Notes: generated by a model from the letters alone, not told the origin. Counted from the first letter of the stretch, positions 29,507 to 39,529 are shown. The stretch is 64,000 nt of DNA from Tupaia tana (GCA_026018925.1 JAKSZU010000026.1:13693127-13757126), one strand, 5' to 3'. Translations and numbers: made by a program.

Positions 29507-30171
29507 AAGATGAATATTTCAAACCAGCAAAGAACATCATGTTTAAATAGTTAAACAACAGGACACTCTTGGCAAAAACACCCACTGCTTTCATTTGACA
29601 ATTTCCCTGAGAAGTTCTAATCGATGCAGGAACCTGAAATAACAGGATTAATATTCTCACCCTCCATCCTTCCCCTCCACGCTAACAAGAAAGATTTGAA
29701 TATTCCTCCTTGGGAGGAAGGTTCTTGTTCTCAGCCAGGTCTGTACACTGCTGAGATGTTACCATGCTTGGGCTAGATGGGTGAGGAAAAGAAGAACATG
29801 GACTGAAGAGTTGAAGATAAATAATAACACCATGAAATAATTATAAATAATGAACTTCAGATGATAATCGATCTGGTTTGGAGGTGAGGGGCTTTTTAGA
29901 AATAAAAACAAAAGAAATAATAAAGTCAATTATTGTTGGATTTTTACTACTTAAAAAAGGAAATATTTTTGTAAGTTTTTTAGATGAGATTTTAAAACAA
30001 ATGATAAAATAGGAAAAAATACCCAAACCATGCAGGTCAAACAAATGGTTAATAAGACCTATCTTCTAAGAAAACAATGAACAGGTTTTTTAAAAAATTG
30101 GCAAAGTAAATGAATTAGCAATTTATAAAAGGAGAAATACAATGACCAATTAATCAATGAAGAATGAAAAA
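29507..30171 (+). repeat. Old L1 fragment, continuation
   Basis: AACACCCACTGCTTTCATTTG and GAGAAGTTCTAATCGATGCAGG match L1 ORF2 ('gaagttctagccaatgcaat'). Later bases (29700-30170) are A-rich and too decayed to place. Confidence 0.55.
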
Positions 30172-30396
30172 GGCCTAGCATAGTCAGTAGCAAAACTGAA
30201 CTACAGTGTTGGAAGCCACATGGCCAACCACAGGTTCAGATCTCTGGGTTGGCCTGAAATCACATAGAGTATATACATTCGTGCCCAAGATCCTAATTAG
30301 CTAAAGGGGTGTGGAAGGGGACTATTGAGGATACCTCTCTATCTCACTGGTACGGACACAAGTGCGCTCAATCATAAATAAAAACTTTACTAAAAT
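30172..30396 (+). mobile_element. tSINE-A (very old)
   Basis: GGCCTAGCATAGTCAGTAGC start, CACATGGCCAACCACAGGTTC (old B box), GTGCCCAAGATCCTAATTAGC body, CT stretch and AATCATAAATAAAAACTTTAC end. Confidence 0.6.
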
Positions 30397-30407
30397 AAAA
30401 CAATATT

Positions 30408-30605
30408 GGGAGCAGCAGTTGGCGTAATGGGTATGTCACTGGACTCCCATGTAGTTGACCACAGTTCAAGTCCCAGACCCGGTGGCTTAAACTCATGCCA
30501 GGCACGTGTGTGCACGCTTGCCCAAGATCACGAGAGGAGAATGGAGGAGGAGGAATTGTGGAATGTCCATACCCCCCGGGAGGTGATTAAAAAAAAAAAA
30601 GAAAG
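30408..30605 (+). mobile_element. tSINE-A truncated at its 3' end but A-tailed
   Basis: Perfect TSD AAAACAATATT (30397-30407 and 30606-30616). Head and body are normal up to CCCCCGGGAGGTGATT. An A-tail follows at once, and the CT-rich part and CCCTATAGC terminus are missing. Confidence 0.92.
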
Positions 30606-30683
30606 AAAACAATATTAACTCCTGAAGAAATAAAATCAGAATAGGATTCCATCATTTCCTTACCAAACTGAAAACACTTTTTT

Positions 30684-30956
30684 TTTTTTCAGACTCCCCC
30701 CACACACACACTTAGGGCACGCGCACTTGCCAGAGAGAGAGACAGACAGACAGACACCATGAAAGGGGAAAGTGAGAGGTCACCCCCCCAGGGGGGATGG
30801 CCATGCCGCAATCCTTTCTCCTCCATTCTCCTCCCGGGATCTTAGGCACACAGGCACATGCACCTGGCGAGATTATTAAGCCACTGGGTCCAGGATTTGA
30901 ACCACTGTCAGCCATGTGGGAGTTCATTGATGTAACCACTACACCATCTGCTGGTC
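30684..30956 (-). mobile_element. tSINE-A, first of two at one target site
   Basis: Left flank CTGAAAACACTTTT (30669 on) and right flank CTGAAAACACTTTT (30957 on) are identical. The terminus region is altered (CCCCCCACACACACACTTAGGG). The B-box side reads GGATTTGAACC (complement). Confidence 0.88.
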
Positions 30957-30967
30957 CTGAAAACACT

Positions 30968-30972
<5 letters not shown>

Positions 30973-31015
<43 letters not shown>

Positions 31016-31250
31016 TGCTATATGGTGCATGCACTCACCGGAGAGACAGAGAGAGATAGCCAGAAAACAAGAAATCACCCCCTGAGGGGTGTGGCCATGC
31101 TGCAATCCCTTCTCCTCTATTCTCCTTTTGGGATTTTGGGCAAACATACACACACGTGGTGAAAGTTTTAAGCCACCGGGTCCAGGACTCAAACTGCGGT
31201 TGACCATGCGAGAGTCCAGTGACATAATCATTATGCCATCTGCTGGTTCC
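30973..31250 (-). mobile_element. tSINE-A, second at the same target site
   Basis: Begins after the second CTGAAAACACTTTT copy and ends before CTAAAAACACTTTT (31251). It has a GA microsatellite (about 30979-31008) between the T-run and TTTTTTGCTATATGG. B-box complement GGACTCAAACTG. Confidence 0.88.
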
Positions 31251-31264
31251 CTAAAAACACTTTT

Positions 31265-31440
31265 TAACAAACAAAAATAGATAGCACTGATGAGCCTACA
31301 GACAAGTGGGTTCTCTCATTTAGTGCTAACGGAAAGATACCACTCATGCCAATTATTCCAGAAATCAATTCCTTAGTAAATCTCAAAACCTAAACATGGT
31401 TCTTCTTATTTTGCCTAGCAATTTCACCTCCAGGATGTGG
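31265..31440 (+). repeat. Old L1 fragment
   Basis: GGTTCTTCTTATTTTGCCTAGCAATTTCACCTCCAGG parallels L1 'gacccagcaattccactcctagg'. It probably belongs with the pieces at 31985-32235 and 32500-32635. Confidence 0.6.
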
Positions 31441-31984
31441 TAGAGATACTCTAAGATTCCCAGTGACCCTATTTCACAATCTTTTGTAATCGTCTTCCCT
31501 TGGGTGGAGGAAAGGCCTGAGACTTGCGTCTAATAGGAGACTATGGCAAAGGCAATGGACTTGCATGCCTGTGACTAACTCACATAAGATTGTAACTTCC
31601 ATCTTGCTGACGCTTTGCCTTGCTGGTTTTCCTGAGATGGCTGCCATGCTGTGAGCTGTCCTACAGAGATGCCCTGTAAGGAACTGCATAAGGTCTCAGG
31701 TCAACAGTCAGCACATAACTGAGGCTCTCCGTCCTACACCCCACAAGCATCTGAATCCTGCAAACCACCACCAAAACGAACTTGGAAGCAGATCTTTCCC
31801 CAGTTGAGTCTTCAGATGAGACCTCCACACTGGTCTAGACCTATTACAGAGTGTGACTTTTGAGGGGCTCTGAAGCAGAGGATTTAACTCAGCCTGATCT
31901 ATGGAAGCAATAAGATAAAAATGTGTGTTGAGTTGCTAAATTTCTGGTGATTGGTCACGCGACAATATGTCACTCATGCATAAG
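31441..31984 (+). mobile_element. MaLR/ERVL-type LTR, probable
   Basis: TGGACTTGCATGCCTGTGACTAAC, TTCCATCTTGCTGACGC, GATGGCTGCCATGCTGTGAGC, CATCTGAATCCTGCAAACC, TTCCCCAGTTGAGTCTTCAGATGAGACC and GAGTTGCTAAATTTCTGGTG fit an ancient MaLR-like LTR as I remember it. It lies inside an old L1. Ends and subfamily are uncertain. Confidence 0.55.
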
Positions 31985-32224
31985 GATTTACACCAAGAAA
32001 TTAATTGCATAGATAGGTGTAAAGATCTGAACACAAGGAAGTTCACTGTAGAAATGCTGTAATTGAGATAGTTGGAAACAGCCTAAATGTCAATGAATAT
32101 AAGGCTGGAGAAATCAATTCCAACACAGTTGAACCATATGAAATCATCATTTTTGTAGGTTATGAAAGGTCAAATAACACTAAGAATATTTTGAAAAATG
32201 CATTCATCTTAAAGACATTAAAAT
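31985..32224 (+). repeat. Old L1 fragment
   Basis: AGTTGGAAACAGCCTAAATGTCAATGAATATAAGGCTGG and ACACAGTTGAACCATATGAAATC match the L1 3' ORF2 stretch ('aatgtccatcaataggg ... tggaatactatg'). Confidence 0.75.
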
Positions 32225-32235
32225 AGCATTCATGA

Positions 32236-32489
32236 GAGACCAACTGGTGGTGTAGCAGTTAAGGCCCTGGACTCCCACATGGCCAACCATGGTTCGAATC
32301 CCAGACCTGGAGGCTTGAAACTCATGCCAGGCACGTGTGCATGTGTGCCCAAAATCCCAGAAGGAGAATGGATAAAAAGGGATTGCAGTGTGGCCATCCC
32401 CCTTCAGGGATGATTTCTTACTTTCTCTATGTCTCTGTTGCTCTGTGAGTGCACACGCCCTATAGCAAAAATCTCTTTAAAAAAAAAAA
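32236..32489 (+). mobile_element. tSINE-A
   Basis: GACCAACTGGTGGTGTAGCAG head, B box TGGTTCGAATCCC, full body and terminus CACGCCCTATAGCAAAAATCTC. TSD AGCATTCATGA (32225-32235) / AGCATTCCTGA (32490-32500). Confidence 0.92.
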
Positions 32490-32500
32490 AGCATTCCTGA

Positions 32501-32632
32501 AATATGTTATAATATGGAGGGAACCTCATGAAAAGTTCATAATATATTGTTAACTGAGAAAGAGCTTATAAAGCTATGAAAATACTAGTTTGGTAAGAGA
32601 TGTATAGTTATGTATAGAAAAAAAGACAGCAC
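32501..32632 (+). repeat. Old L1 fragment, continuation
   Basis: ATGAAAAGTTCATAATATATTGTTAACTGAGAAAGAGC corresponds to the L1 3' 'atattgttaagtgaaaaaagc' motif. Confidence 0.7.
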
Positions 32633-32785
32633 AGGGCAAGCCCATAGTCCAGCAGGTAAGCCCTGTGTAAAGGAGTCAGATATTATGGATCATCCAGTTT
32701 GAACTCCAGGTCTGGCAGCATGGAAATAAACCAGATACATGTGTGTGTATACTCCAAATTCTAATGAGATGGAGAAATGGAGGAC
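32633..32785 (+). mobile_element. Old tSINE-A, 5' part, split by a young tSINE-A
   Basis: GGGCAAGCCCATAGTCCAGCAGG head, CAGTTTGAACTCCAGG B-box relic, GATGGAGAAATGGAGGAC body. It continues at 33075-33150. Confidence 0.75.
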
Positions 32786-32795
32786 AAAGAATGGA

Positions 32796-33064
32796 GGGAA
32801 CCAGCAGTTAGCGTAATGGCTATGTCGCTGGACTCCCACGTAGTCGACCGCAGTTCGCGTCTCGGACCCGGTGGCTTACAACTCACGCCGGGCGCGTGTG
32901 CGTGCGTGCCCAAGATCCCGAGAGGAGAATGGAGGAGAAGGGATTGCGGCGTGACCATCCCCCCTGGGGGGTGATTTCTCGCTTTCTGTCTCTATGTCTC
33001 TCTCTGTCTGTCTGGCGAGCGCACGCGCCCTATAGCGAAAAACCTCTCAAAAAAAAAAAAAAAA
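32796..33064 (+). mobile_element. tSINE-A, young B-box-variant copy
   Basis: GGGAACCAGCAGTTAGCGTAATGG head, B box CAGTTCGCGTCTCGG (C in place of the T-loop A), hairpin CCCCCCTGGGGGG intact, terminus CGCCCTATAGCGAAAAACC. TSD AAAGAATGGA (32786-32795 and 33065-33074), perfect. Confidence 0.95.
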
Positions 33065-33074
33065 AAAGAATGGA

Positions 33075-33150
33075 TAGCATGATCACACCCCATTTGGGGG
33101 ATTCTCTCTTTGGCAAGTGCAAGAGCCCTCTGACAATGAATTTTTAAATA
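33075..33150 (+). mobile_element. Old tSINE-A, 3' part
   Basis: GATCACACCCCATTTGGGGG (hairpin relic), TCTCTTTGGCAAGTGCAAGAGCCC and an AT tail complete the element begun at 32633. Confidence 0.75.
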
Positions 33151-33555
33151 TATAAAATACATATTTGTTTATTGTGTATACATGTGTGTTTTTACATATG
33201 TACTATATATAGTATGTGTATATATATATATAAATAATATGTGTATATATATTACTATAATATATGTATATAATGTGCATACTAGAGTGTATATGTGTAT
33301 GTATATAGTTGTATATCATATATCATATATTACACATTACATATTACATGCATATGCATATACTATATATAGAATTGTATATATAATAGTATATATACTA
33401 TAGTATGTATCATATATGTATATATACTATAGTATATATTATGAACTATAGTATATATTATATACTGTACTATATATAGTACATGTATATTATACACATA
33501 TTCTATAGTATATAATACATTTTATATATATGTAGTTATATACATACACATTAAA
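33151..33555. repeat. AT-rich TA/TATG array
   Basis: A degenerate array of TATATA, TATGTA, ACTATAG and TACATA words about 400 bp long, with many self-complementary segments (ACTATATATAGTA). It starts at the tail of the old SINE. Confidence 0.88.
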
Positions 33556-34552
33556 TTATGGGATTTGGGATGGGATTTGGGATGACTTTTATTTTCTTTT
33601 TTCCATATAGTCCACAATGGATGTATATTATGTTTTGCAATAGGAAAACAATGTTCATTAGTTCAAATCACAGTGAAATAAATTCCTTGGCCATAACTAA
33701 ACTTTCTGCTTAGAGCACGGTCCCTTGTCCCTCACAAATCGTTCTGCCTGATTCCCTGGGCTTACAGCATCACCGGGAATTCATTTAGAAGTGCCCCGTG
33801 CTATCATCAAGGGCTCTGTAGGATTACGTGTCTGCTTTCTGGAGACCTGACATCCTCCCTTGTGGACGGGTTCTTCTCATCCTGTGGCATATCCCTGGTT
33901 CTTTGAGTTGCTCTCTCCAAATCCCTTGGTTTCTGACATTTCATGATACTGGGCAGCAGAGGGATTTTGGAGAGAAACATGTTCTGGAGGAATGTGGAAA
34001 ACCACTCTGTATTTTTCTCCCGTGTTTCGGTTACCTTTGCCCTTCTGTCGCTGTTCCATTTCATCTGTTACCCAGCTAATGACCCTATTAGAAAGCTGAA
34101 ATGCTCCCCAACTTTAGTTGAGAATGGCTGATGGATTTTCTCTCTGAGACTCCAGACATGCCTTGGGACAGCTGTGTGGGTCCCTGAGGGATGGGTCATT
34201 AGCTAGGAAGTTGTCCTCATGGATAAATATGTCCCCCTACCTCACAATCTGCTCTTTGCACATTCACCTGGTATAGTCTGCTTTCTGTATTCCTGATCAT
34301 GCCAGCATTTAAGCTGAGACTTTCACTCCTGGAGGAGAGGGGGCTCTGAGGGACAAGACTTGCTCATCTTCAGCAAGTTACATTACAATCAGAGCATGTG
34401 TTACCATCGCGGGAAGAAGCAAGGATTCGGAGAAGGGTTAGCTGGTGGCTAGCCACATTTCTTTCACTAAAAACAAAACAACAACAACAACAAAAAAACA
34501 AACAAACAAAAAAATACCTCTTAAAATACTTGCGCTCTAATACTAAGTTTAA
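33556..34552. other. Mostly unannotated sequence
   Basis: 33575-33690 (CACAATGGATGTATATTATG) may be an L1 relic. A tandem GGGATTTGGGAT word lies at 33560-33583. 33830-34080 has opposing short open frames without domains. Otherwise nothing was recognised. Confidence 0.35.
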
Positions 34553-34554
34553 GT

Positions 34555-34778
34555 TGTGGGTCAGCCAGGGGTGTGGTGGTTGCGGCAGCTGGATCCCGTA
34601 TGGCTGAGTGCATGGTTCAAGTCCTGGACCTGGTGGCTTAGAAAATACACTGGGCACATGTGTGTTCATGCCGAAAACCCAGAGAGGAGAATAAAGGGAT
34701 TGCATCATGGCTATCCTCATCCCCACCCCTACCAGTGAGAGTGATTTCTCACTTGTTAGCAAAAGCTAAAAACAAAAA
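34555..34778 (+). mobile_element. tSINE-A (older)
   Basis: TGGGTCAGCCAGGGGTGTGGTGG head, B box TGGTTCAAGTCC, body GAGAGGAGAATAAAGGG and an eroded 3' end that jumps from TTTCTCACTTG to TTAGCAAAAGC. Confidence 0.8.
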
Positions 34779-34994
34779 CGAAAAAGCTGAGCTAAGTTGT
34801 AACAAGATGGGTTTAGACTGACCAGGAAGACAAGAACCATTTTTGTTTGGGGCTTTGTTTTGTTTTATTTTCTGTTTTACTCTATGTATTTTATTTATTT
34901 CAGCAAGTTTGGATTTCAACTTGATTTGCACTTGCATCACTCATTTGTGTTTATCACATGAGGTCTTCATCTTATCTAGAATTAAGTCAGACTT
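34779..34994. other. Unannotated sequence
   Basis: T-rich; no repeat recognised. Confidence 0.3.
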
Positions 34995-35006
34995 CCGTTC
35001 AGAGTG

Positions 35007-35278
35007 GGGTTTTTTTTTTTTTTTTTTTTTGAGAGGTTTTTGCTATAGGGCACATGTGCTTGCCAGACAGAGACAGACAGAGAGACAGAAAGCGAGAAAT
35101 CACCCCCCAGGGGGGATGGTCACGCCACAATCCCTTCTCTTCCATTCTCCTCTCGGGATCTTGGGCATGCATGCACACGCACCTGGCGTGAGTTTTAGGC
35201 CACCGGGTCTGGGACACGAACCGCGGTCGACTACATGGGAGTCCAGCGACATAGCCATTACGCTAACTGCTGGTTCCC
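35007..35278 (-). mobile_element. tSINE-A, young B-box-variant copy
   Basis: Long T-run (about 22), CACCCCCCAGGGGGGATGG hairpin, B box on the minus strand GGTTCGTGTCC (the CpG-decayed form of the TTCGCG variant). TSD CCGTTCAGAGTG (34995-35006) / CCGTTCAAAGTG (35279-35290). Confidence 0.94.
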
Positions 35279-35290
35279 CCGTTCAAAGTG

Positions 35291-35848
35291 TTGAAATATT
35301 ATGTTCGGAGTTCCGTTTACTGTGTTGAAAAATACCCCTTTCAAACATTCATGTATTGTATGTATACATATATGCTTAGATTAAAGAGCATAGAAGAATC
35401 TTATCGATGTAAAGAAACTTGGAGATGATTTCCTGAGCTTATAGAATCACCCAGCATGCATTGAGGAGGCTCCTATGATATTATCATGGCAACTTAGGCA
35501 GGTTTTGTTTGTTTGAATTTTGTTTTGAATCTTTATTTCCTAACTTCCCATCAAATAATGTAACATTGAAAACTATGTCCCACAACTGGAAAAATGCATA
35601 AAGGTCCCTGAAACCTTGAGGAATATTCCAGACTACCATCTATCTAAGGAGAAATATCAGGGAGCTGTCTATTGACATACCACTATTTGTCAAACTTAGG
35701 GAATGAAGAAAGACGCTCTGGCTACCTGCGGGCTACGTGGCCTGTCGAAGCCCATAACCACAAAGGGTTAGACAAAAGAAATACTTAGAAAGTAGGAGAG
35801 TTGAAAATCAAAGCAAAAAAAAAAAGGGGGGGGGTTATGAATAGGGCA
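35291..35848. other. Unannotated unique sequence
   Basis: No repeat or gene recognised. A G-run follows an A-run at 35816-35834. Confidence 0.35.
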
Positions 35849-35865
35849 CAAAAATAGTTATCTCA

Positions 35866-36133
35866 GGGACCAGCAGTTAGCGTAATGGCTATGTTGCTGG
35901 ACTCCCATGTAGTCAATCGCAGTTTGAGTCCCAGACCTGGTGGCTTAAACTCACGCCAGGCGCGTGTGCGTGCCCAAGATCCCAAGAGGAGAATGGAGGA
36001 GAAGGGACTGTGGCGTGGCCAGCCCCCCTGGGGGGGTGATTTCTCGCTTTCTGTCTCTGTCTCTCTCTTTCTGGTGAGTGAACACGCCCAATAGCAAAAA
36101 ACAAACAAACAAAAACAAACAAAAAATCTCTTC
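35866..36133 (+). mobile_element. tSINE-A
   Basis: GGGACCAGCAGTTAGCGTAATGG head, B box CAGTTTGAGTCCC. The terminus has an inserted A-rich (ACAAACAAACAAAAAC) stretch before ATCTCTTC. TSD AAAAATAGTTATCTC / AAAAATAGTCCTCTT. Confidence 0.92.
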
Positions 36134-36148
36134 AAAAATAGTCCTCTT

Positions 36149-36685
36149 GGAACAAAAAACAAAGCATACATCTCAGCAGAGATCAGCAAGATGGCACTAG
36201 AACTGTTTCTGTTGGATTCCCCACGCATCTGTGACCACCCTGGAACCCAGTGAGCGCCTCAGGGATGGTTGTTGAGTGACTCAATGATGGGATAAGCAGA
36301 TGACACAAAGGATTACTAGCACATTCTCCATTTGTTTGGAATTTTCACCTATTAGTCTCATGTCTAATCTTGGCCCCCCACACAAAATCTCTCTTCTGTC
36401 TATAATTTTTGAAACGTCTGCCCACAACACTTGTGTCTTCATGACTTCACTGAGGCTTAACATTCCCAGTACTTTCTATCACTCTTCACAGAACTTTGTT
36501 TTCTACTCAGGGATAAAGAAGAAATCACTGTCCTTGTCCTTAAGGAAATTAGAATGGAAATAAGGGAGCAGCTTCAAGTAGGAGTATATATAAGCCGTGT
36601 TCCTCATTCCTACTGGAGGGAATGGGGATAATGTAATGCCTACCCAACCTCTCTCAAAAAAACACACCATATATATACCTAAAAC
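36149..36685. other. Unannotated unique sequence
   Basis: No repeat or gene recognised. Confidence 0.35.
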
Positions 36686-36694
36686 AACATTTAT

Positions 36695-36949
36695 GGGACC
36701 AGCAGTTAGCGTAATGGCTATGTCGCTGGACTCCCTTGTAGTCAACCGCGGTTCGCGTCCCGGACACGGTGGCTTAAAACTCACGCAGGGTGCATGTGCA
36801 TGCGTGCCCAAGATCCCAAGAGGAGAACGGAGGAGAAGGGATTGCGGCGTGACCATCCCCCCTGGGGGGTGATTTCTCGCTTTCTATCTCTCTGTCTCTC
36901 TCTGTCTGTCTGGTGAGCGCACGCACCCTATAGCAAAAACTTCTCCAAA
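36695..36949 (+). mobile_element. tSINE-A, young B-box-variant copy
   Basis: GGGACCAGCAGTTAGCGTAATGG head, B box CGGTTCGCGTCCCGG, intact hairpin, CTATCTCTCTGTCTCTCTCTGTCTG. The A-tail passes directly into the TA array. Short TSD candidate AACATTTAT / AAATTTATA. Confidence 0.92.
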
Positions 36950-37358
36950 AAAAATTTATATATATAGTGTGCGTATATATAAAATACGTACTATACATAT
37001 ATATATACACACACACATACACACACACCATACTATATATGTATACTATATGTATTATACTATATATAGTAACTTCCTCAAATATATATTACTTACTATA
37101 TATAATAGTATAATACATATAATATGTAATAATATATAGTATAATATAAAACATATAATATATAATAGTATATATAGTGTGATACATATAATATATAGTA
37201 GTATATATAATATACATAATCTATAATAGTATATATAGTATAATACATTTAATAGTATATATAGTATAATATAATAGTGTATATATATACACATATATAC
37301 ATGTAGAGTGTGTGTATATGTGTATATATATACATGTGTGTATATATATACATGTGTG

Positions 37359-37393
<35 letters not shown>

Positions 37394-37396
37394 GTT
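36950..37396. repeat. AT-rich TA array ending in (CA)n
   Basis: About 300 bp of ATATAATA/TATATAGTA words, then TATACATGTGTG-type blocks (37310-37370) and a pure CA run (37368-37393). It begins at a SINE A-tail and ends at a MER5 fragment. Confidence 0.9.
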
Positions 37397-37399
37397 ATA

Positions 37400-37517
37400 A
37401 ATCCAAATCCTAAGACCGCCACCCCAAATCTGCTGGAAACTCTGGAGCAGTGCCCAGCAGGCTGCTGTATCAAGTCTTCCAGGCAATTCCAACTCGTGCT
37501 CAAGTTTGAGACCCACT
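37400..37517 (+). mobile_element. MER5 hAT-Charlie MITE, 3' half
   Basis: GAAACTCTGGAGCAGTGCCCAGC, then TCTTCCAGGCAATTCC and GTGCTCAAGTTTGAGACCCACTG, is the MER5A/B ending ('cacgctcaagtttgagaaccactg'). Confidence 0.78.
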
Positions 37518-37659
37518 GAGGATTGGCAACAACACATGCAAAGCACCTGCACGTGGGTGCTTAAGAATCCTTGTTGTTATTATCCTGTACATAGACTGTT
37601 TGGCTTGATGCTTTCTTGCATTAATCAGTCTCTACTAGGAATGCAGAAAGTATACTGAT

Positions 37660-37845
37660 AAAAGTACAGGCTCCCAGATTACCTTAAATTCCATTTATAT
37701 CAACTTTGCGATACTGGATAAGTTAGTATCCTTTCTATGCCTCCATATCTGTGATATGGAGCCAATGATCATAATAATAAATACTCTGCTGTTGAGAGGA
37801 ATAATCTGTGATAAAACATATAGAATACTTATCCCATTGTATAGC
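37660..37845 (+). repeat. MIR SINE
   Basis: CAGGCTCCCAGATTACCTTAAATTCC head, GCGATACTGGATAAGTTAG core, TGGAGCCAATGATCATAATAATAAATACTC 3' part, all decayed. Confidence 0.65.
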
Positions 37846-37944
37846 GGATAATAAGGGCCCCCTCCCAAATTTACCTACTAATATTGCCTCATTGTGTTCA
37901 TTTCACTTCAGTAATAGCATACTCTTAAAAAAAAAAAAAAACAG

Positions 37945-38084
37945 ATTTATTTATTTGTTTGTTTTTTTATTTGACCAGAGAGAGAGAAAAGGAAAATGAG
38001 AAAGCAAGTCACCAGGTCTGGGACTTGAACAGCAGCTGGCCATGTGAGAATCCAGCGCCTTAACCATTCTGCCACCTGCAGCTC
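37945..38084 (-). mobile_element. tSINE-S
   Basis: TTATTTATTTG, TTTGACCAGAGAGAGAG, AGGTCTGGGACTTGAAC and CTGCCACCTGCAGCTCC. Same 3' end type as the copies at 11155 and 59466. Confidence 0.88.
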
Positions 38085-38312
38085 CCCAATACATAAAACC
38101 CTGAAAAGCAGGACTTGCATCTAGGCCATTTATGTCTTCCACAATTACATCATGCAGAGTATACAGCAAGAGCATAGCTAATGCTTGTAGAGCTGACTCT
38201 CATTGCCTCGTGCAGTAATGACATACAGGCTAAGATCGCTAGCTTTCTCATGATCAGGTGACTTGAGTTTACCTCAAAGAGGAGAAGTGGCATTTTAAAA
38301 AGGGGAAAATGG
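38085..38312. other. Unannotated sequence
   Basis: No repeat recognised between the two SINEs. Confidence 0.3.
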
Positions 38313-38313
38313 A

Positions 38314-38555
38314 GACCAGCAGTTAGCATAATGGCTATGTCGCTAGACTCCCATGTAGTCGACAGTGTTTCGAGTCTCGGACATGGAGGCTTAAACTGAT
38401 GCCGGGTGTGTGCACGTGCATGCCCAAGATCCCAGAGAGGAGAATGGAGGAGAAGGGATTGCAGTGTGGCCATCCCTCCTGGGGTTATTTCTTGCTACCT
38501 GTCTCTCTTTCTGGTGAGTGCATGTGCCCTATAGCAAAAAGCTCTCAAAAAAAAA
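38314..38555 (+). mobile_element. tSINE-A
   Basis: GAGACCAGCAGTTAGCATAATGG head, B box TGTTTCGAGTCTCGG, CTCCTGGGGTTATTTC in place of the full hairpin, terminus GTGCCCTATAGCAAAAAGCTCTC. Confidence 0.9.
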
Positions 38556-38584
38556 CCAAAACGGAGGGGGGTATGATCTTGTAG

Positions 38585-38690
38585 GAAGACCTGGGGTTGG
38601 ATCCTGCCATTTATCAATCTTAGGACTTCACAATCCCAATTCATTACCTATAAAACAGGGATGCTACTTCGTAGGTGTCTAGAAACAAAA
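38585..38690 (+). repeat. MIR-like fragment
   Basis: GACCTGGGGTTGGATCCTGCC and CATTACCTATAAAACAGGGATGC fit the MIR head and core. Confidence 0.5.
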
Positions 38691-38940
38691 AACTCTAACT
38701 CAAATTGGTGCAAGCCATAAGGAAATATGTACTCTCTATTCTAAGAAGCCCACTGGTCAGGGAGATGCTAGTGGTGGTTTATTTGGCAGCTCCAAGATGT
38801 CAGTCAGGGCCCACGCTCTCTCCTTTTTACTCTCCCGTCCTTCATGGAGGGCTGTGCTCTCAGACTGCCCTCTCATGATTCCAAGATGTCTGACAGTCCC
38901 AAATATCACACACACACACCAGACTATCCAGAGAAAAGAA
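38691..38940. other. Unannotated sequence
   Basis: No repeat recognised; short CA run at 38908-38919. Confidence 0.3.
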
Positions 38941-38953
38941 GGGATTCCTTCTT

Positions 38954-39215
38954 TTTTTTTGGAGAGGTTTTTCGCTATAGGGCGCGTGCGCTCGCCAGAC
39001 AGACAGAGAGAGACACAGAGACAGAAAGCGAGAAATCACCCCCCAGGGGGGATGGTCACGCCGCAATCCCTTCTCCTCCATTCTCCTCTCGGGATCTTGG
39101 GCACGCACACACACGCGCCCGGCGTGAGTTGTAAGCCACCGGGTCCGAGACGCGAACCGCCGTCGACTACGTGGGAGTCCAGCGACATAGCCATTACGCT
39201 AACTGCTGGTTCCCC
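38954..39215 (-). mobile_element. tSINE-A, very young B-box-variant copy
   Basis: Perfect 13-bp TSD GGGATTCCTTCTT (38941-38953 and 39216-39228). Minus-strand B box GGTTCGCGTCTCGG, hairpin CCCCCCAGGGGGG complement intact, CpGs largely retained (GGCGCGTGCGCTCGCC). Confidence 0.96.
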
Positions 39216-39455
39216 GGGATTCCTTCTTGAAAAGGATAAATGTTTCCCCCAAACCTCTCAGGAGACTTCTCCCGTTCCTAAAACAATTGCACATGTGAGA
39301 ATGGGGTTAGCGTGGTTAGTTTAGGATGATCATTTTAGGATGCTGTGAATGGATTGGAGATTCACCAAATCCATGTCTAGAACCAAGTTTACGTGACTGT
39401 GGTGTCAACAAGATTATTGAAACATACGCGACATCCAGGACACAAATGACACATA

Positions 39456-39529
39456 TATTGGGTTGTTGGGAAAGTTATGACGCATTCTTGCATAGAAAAA
39501 TACGTCAGGACTTTCCTAATGACCTAATA
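39456..39529. mobile_element. Mariner-like MITE, copy 2
   Basis: TA flanks, then TTGGGTTGTTGGGAAAGTTATG on the left and CAGGACTTTCCTAATGACCTAA on the right as an inverted repeat. About 74 bp, almost all of it terminal inverted repeat. The centre reads GCATTCTTGCATAGAAAAA. Confidence 0.82.

Noticed and set aside
39421..39529. MADE1/Hsmar1 element
   Set aside because: The inverted repeat resembles it in design, but the sequence (GGGAAAGTTATGACG) differs from the MADE1 end as I know it.
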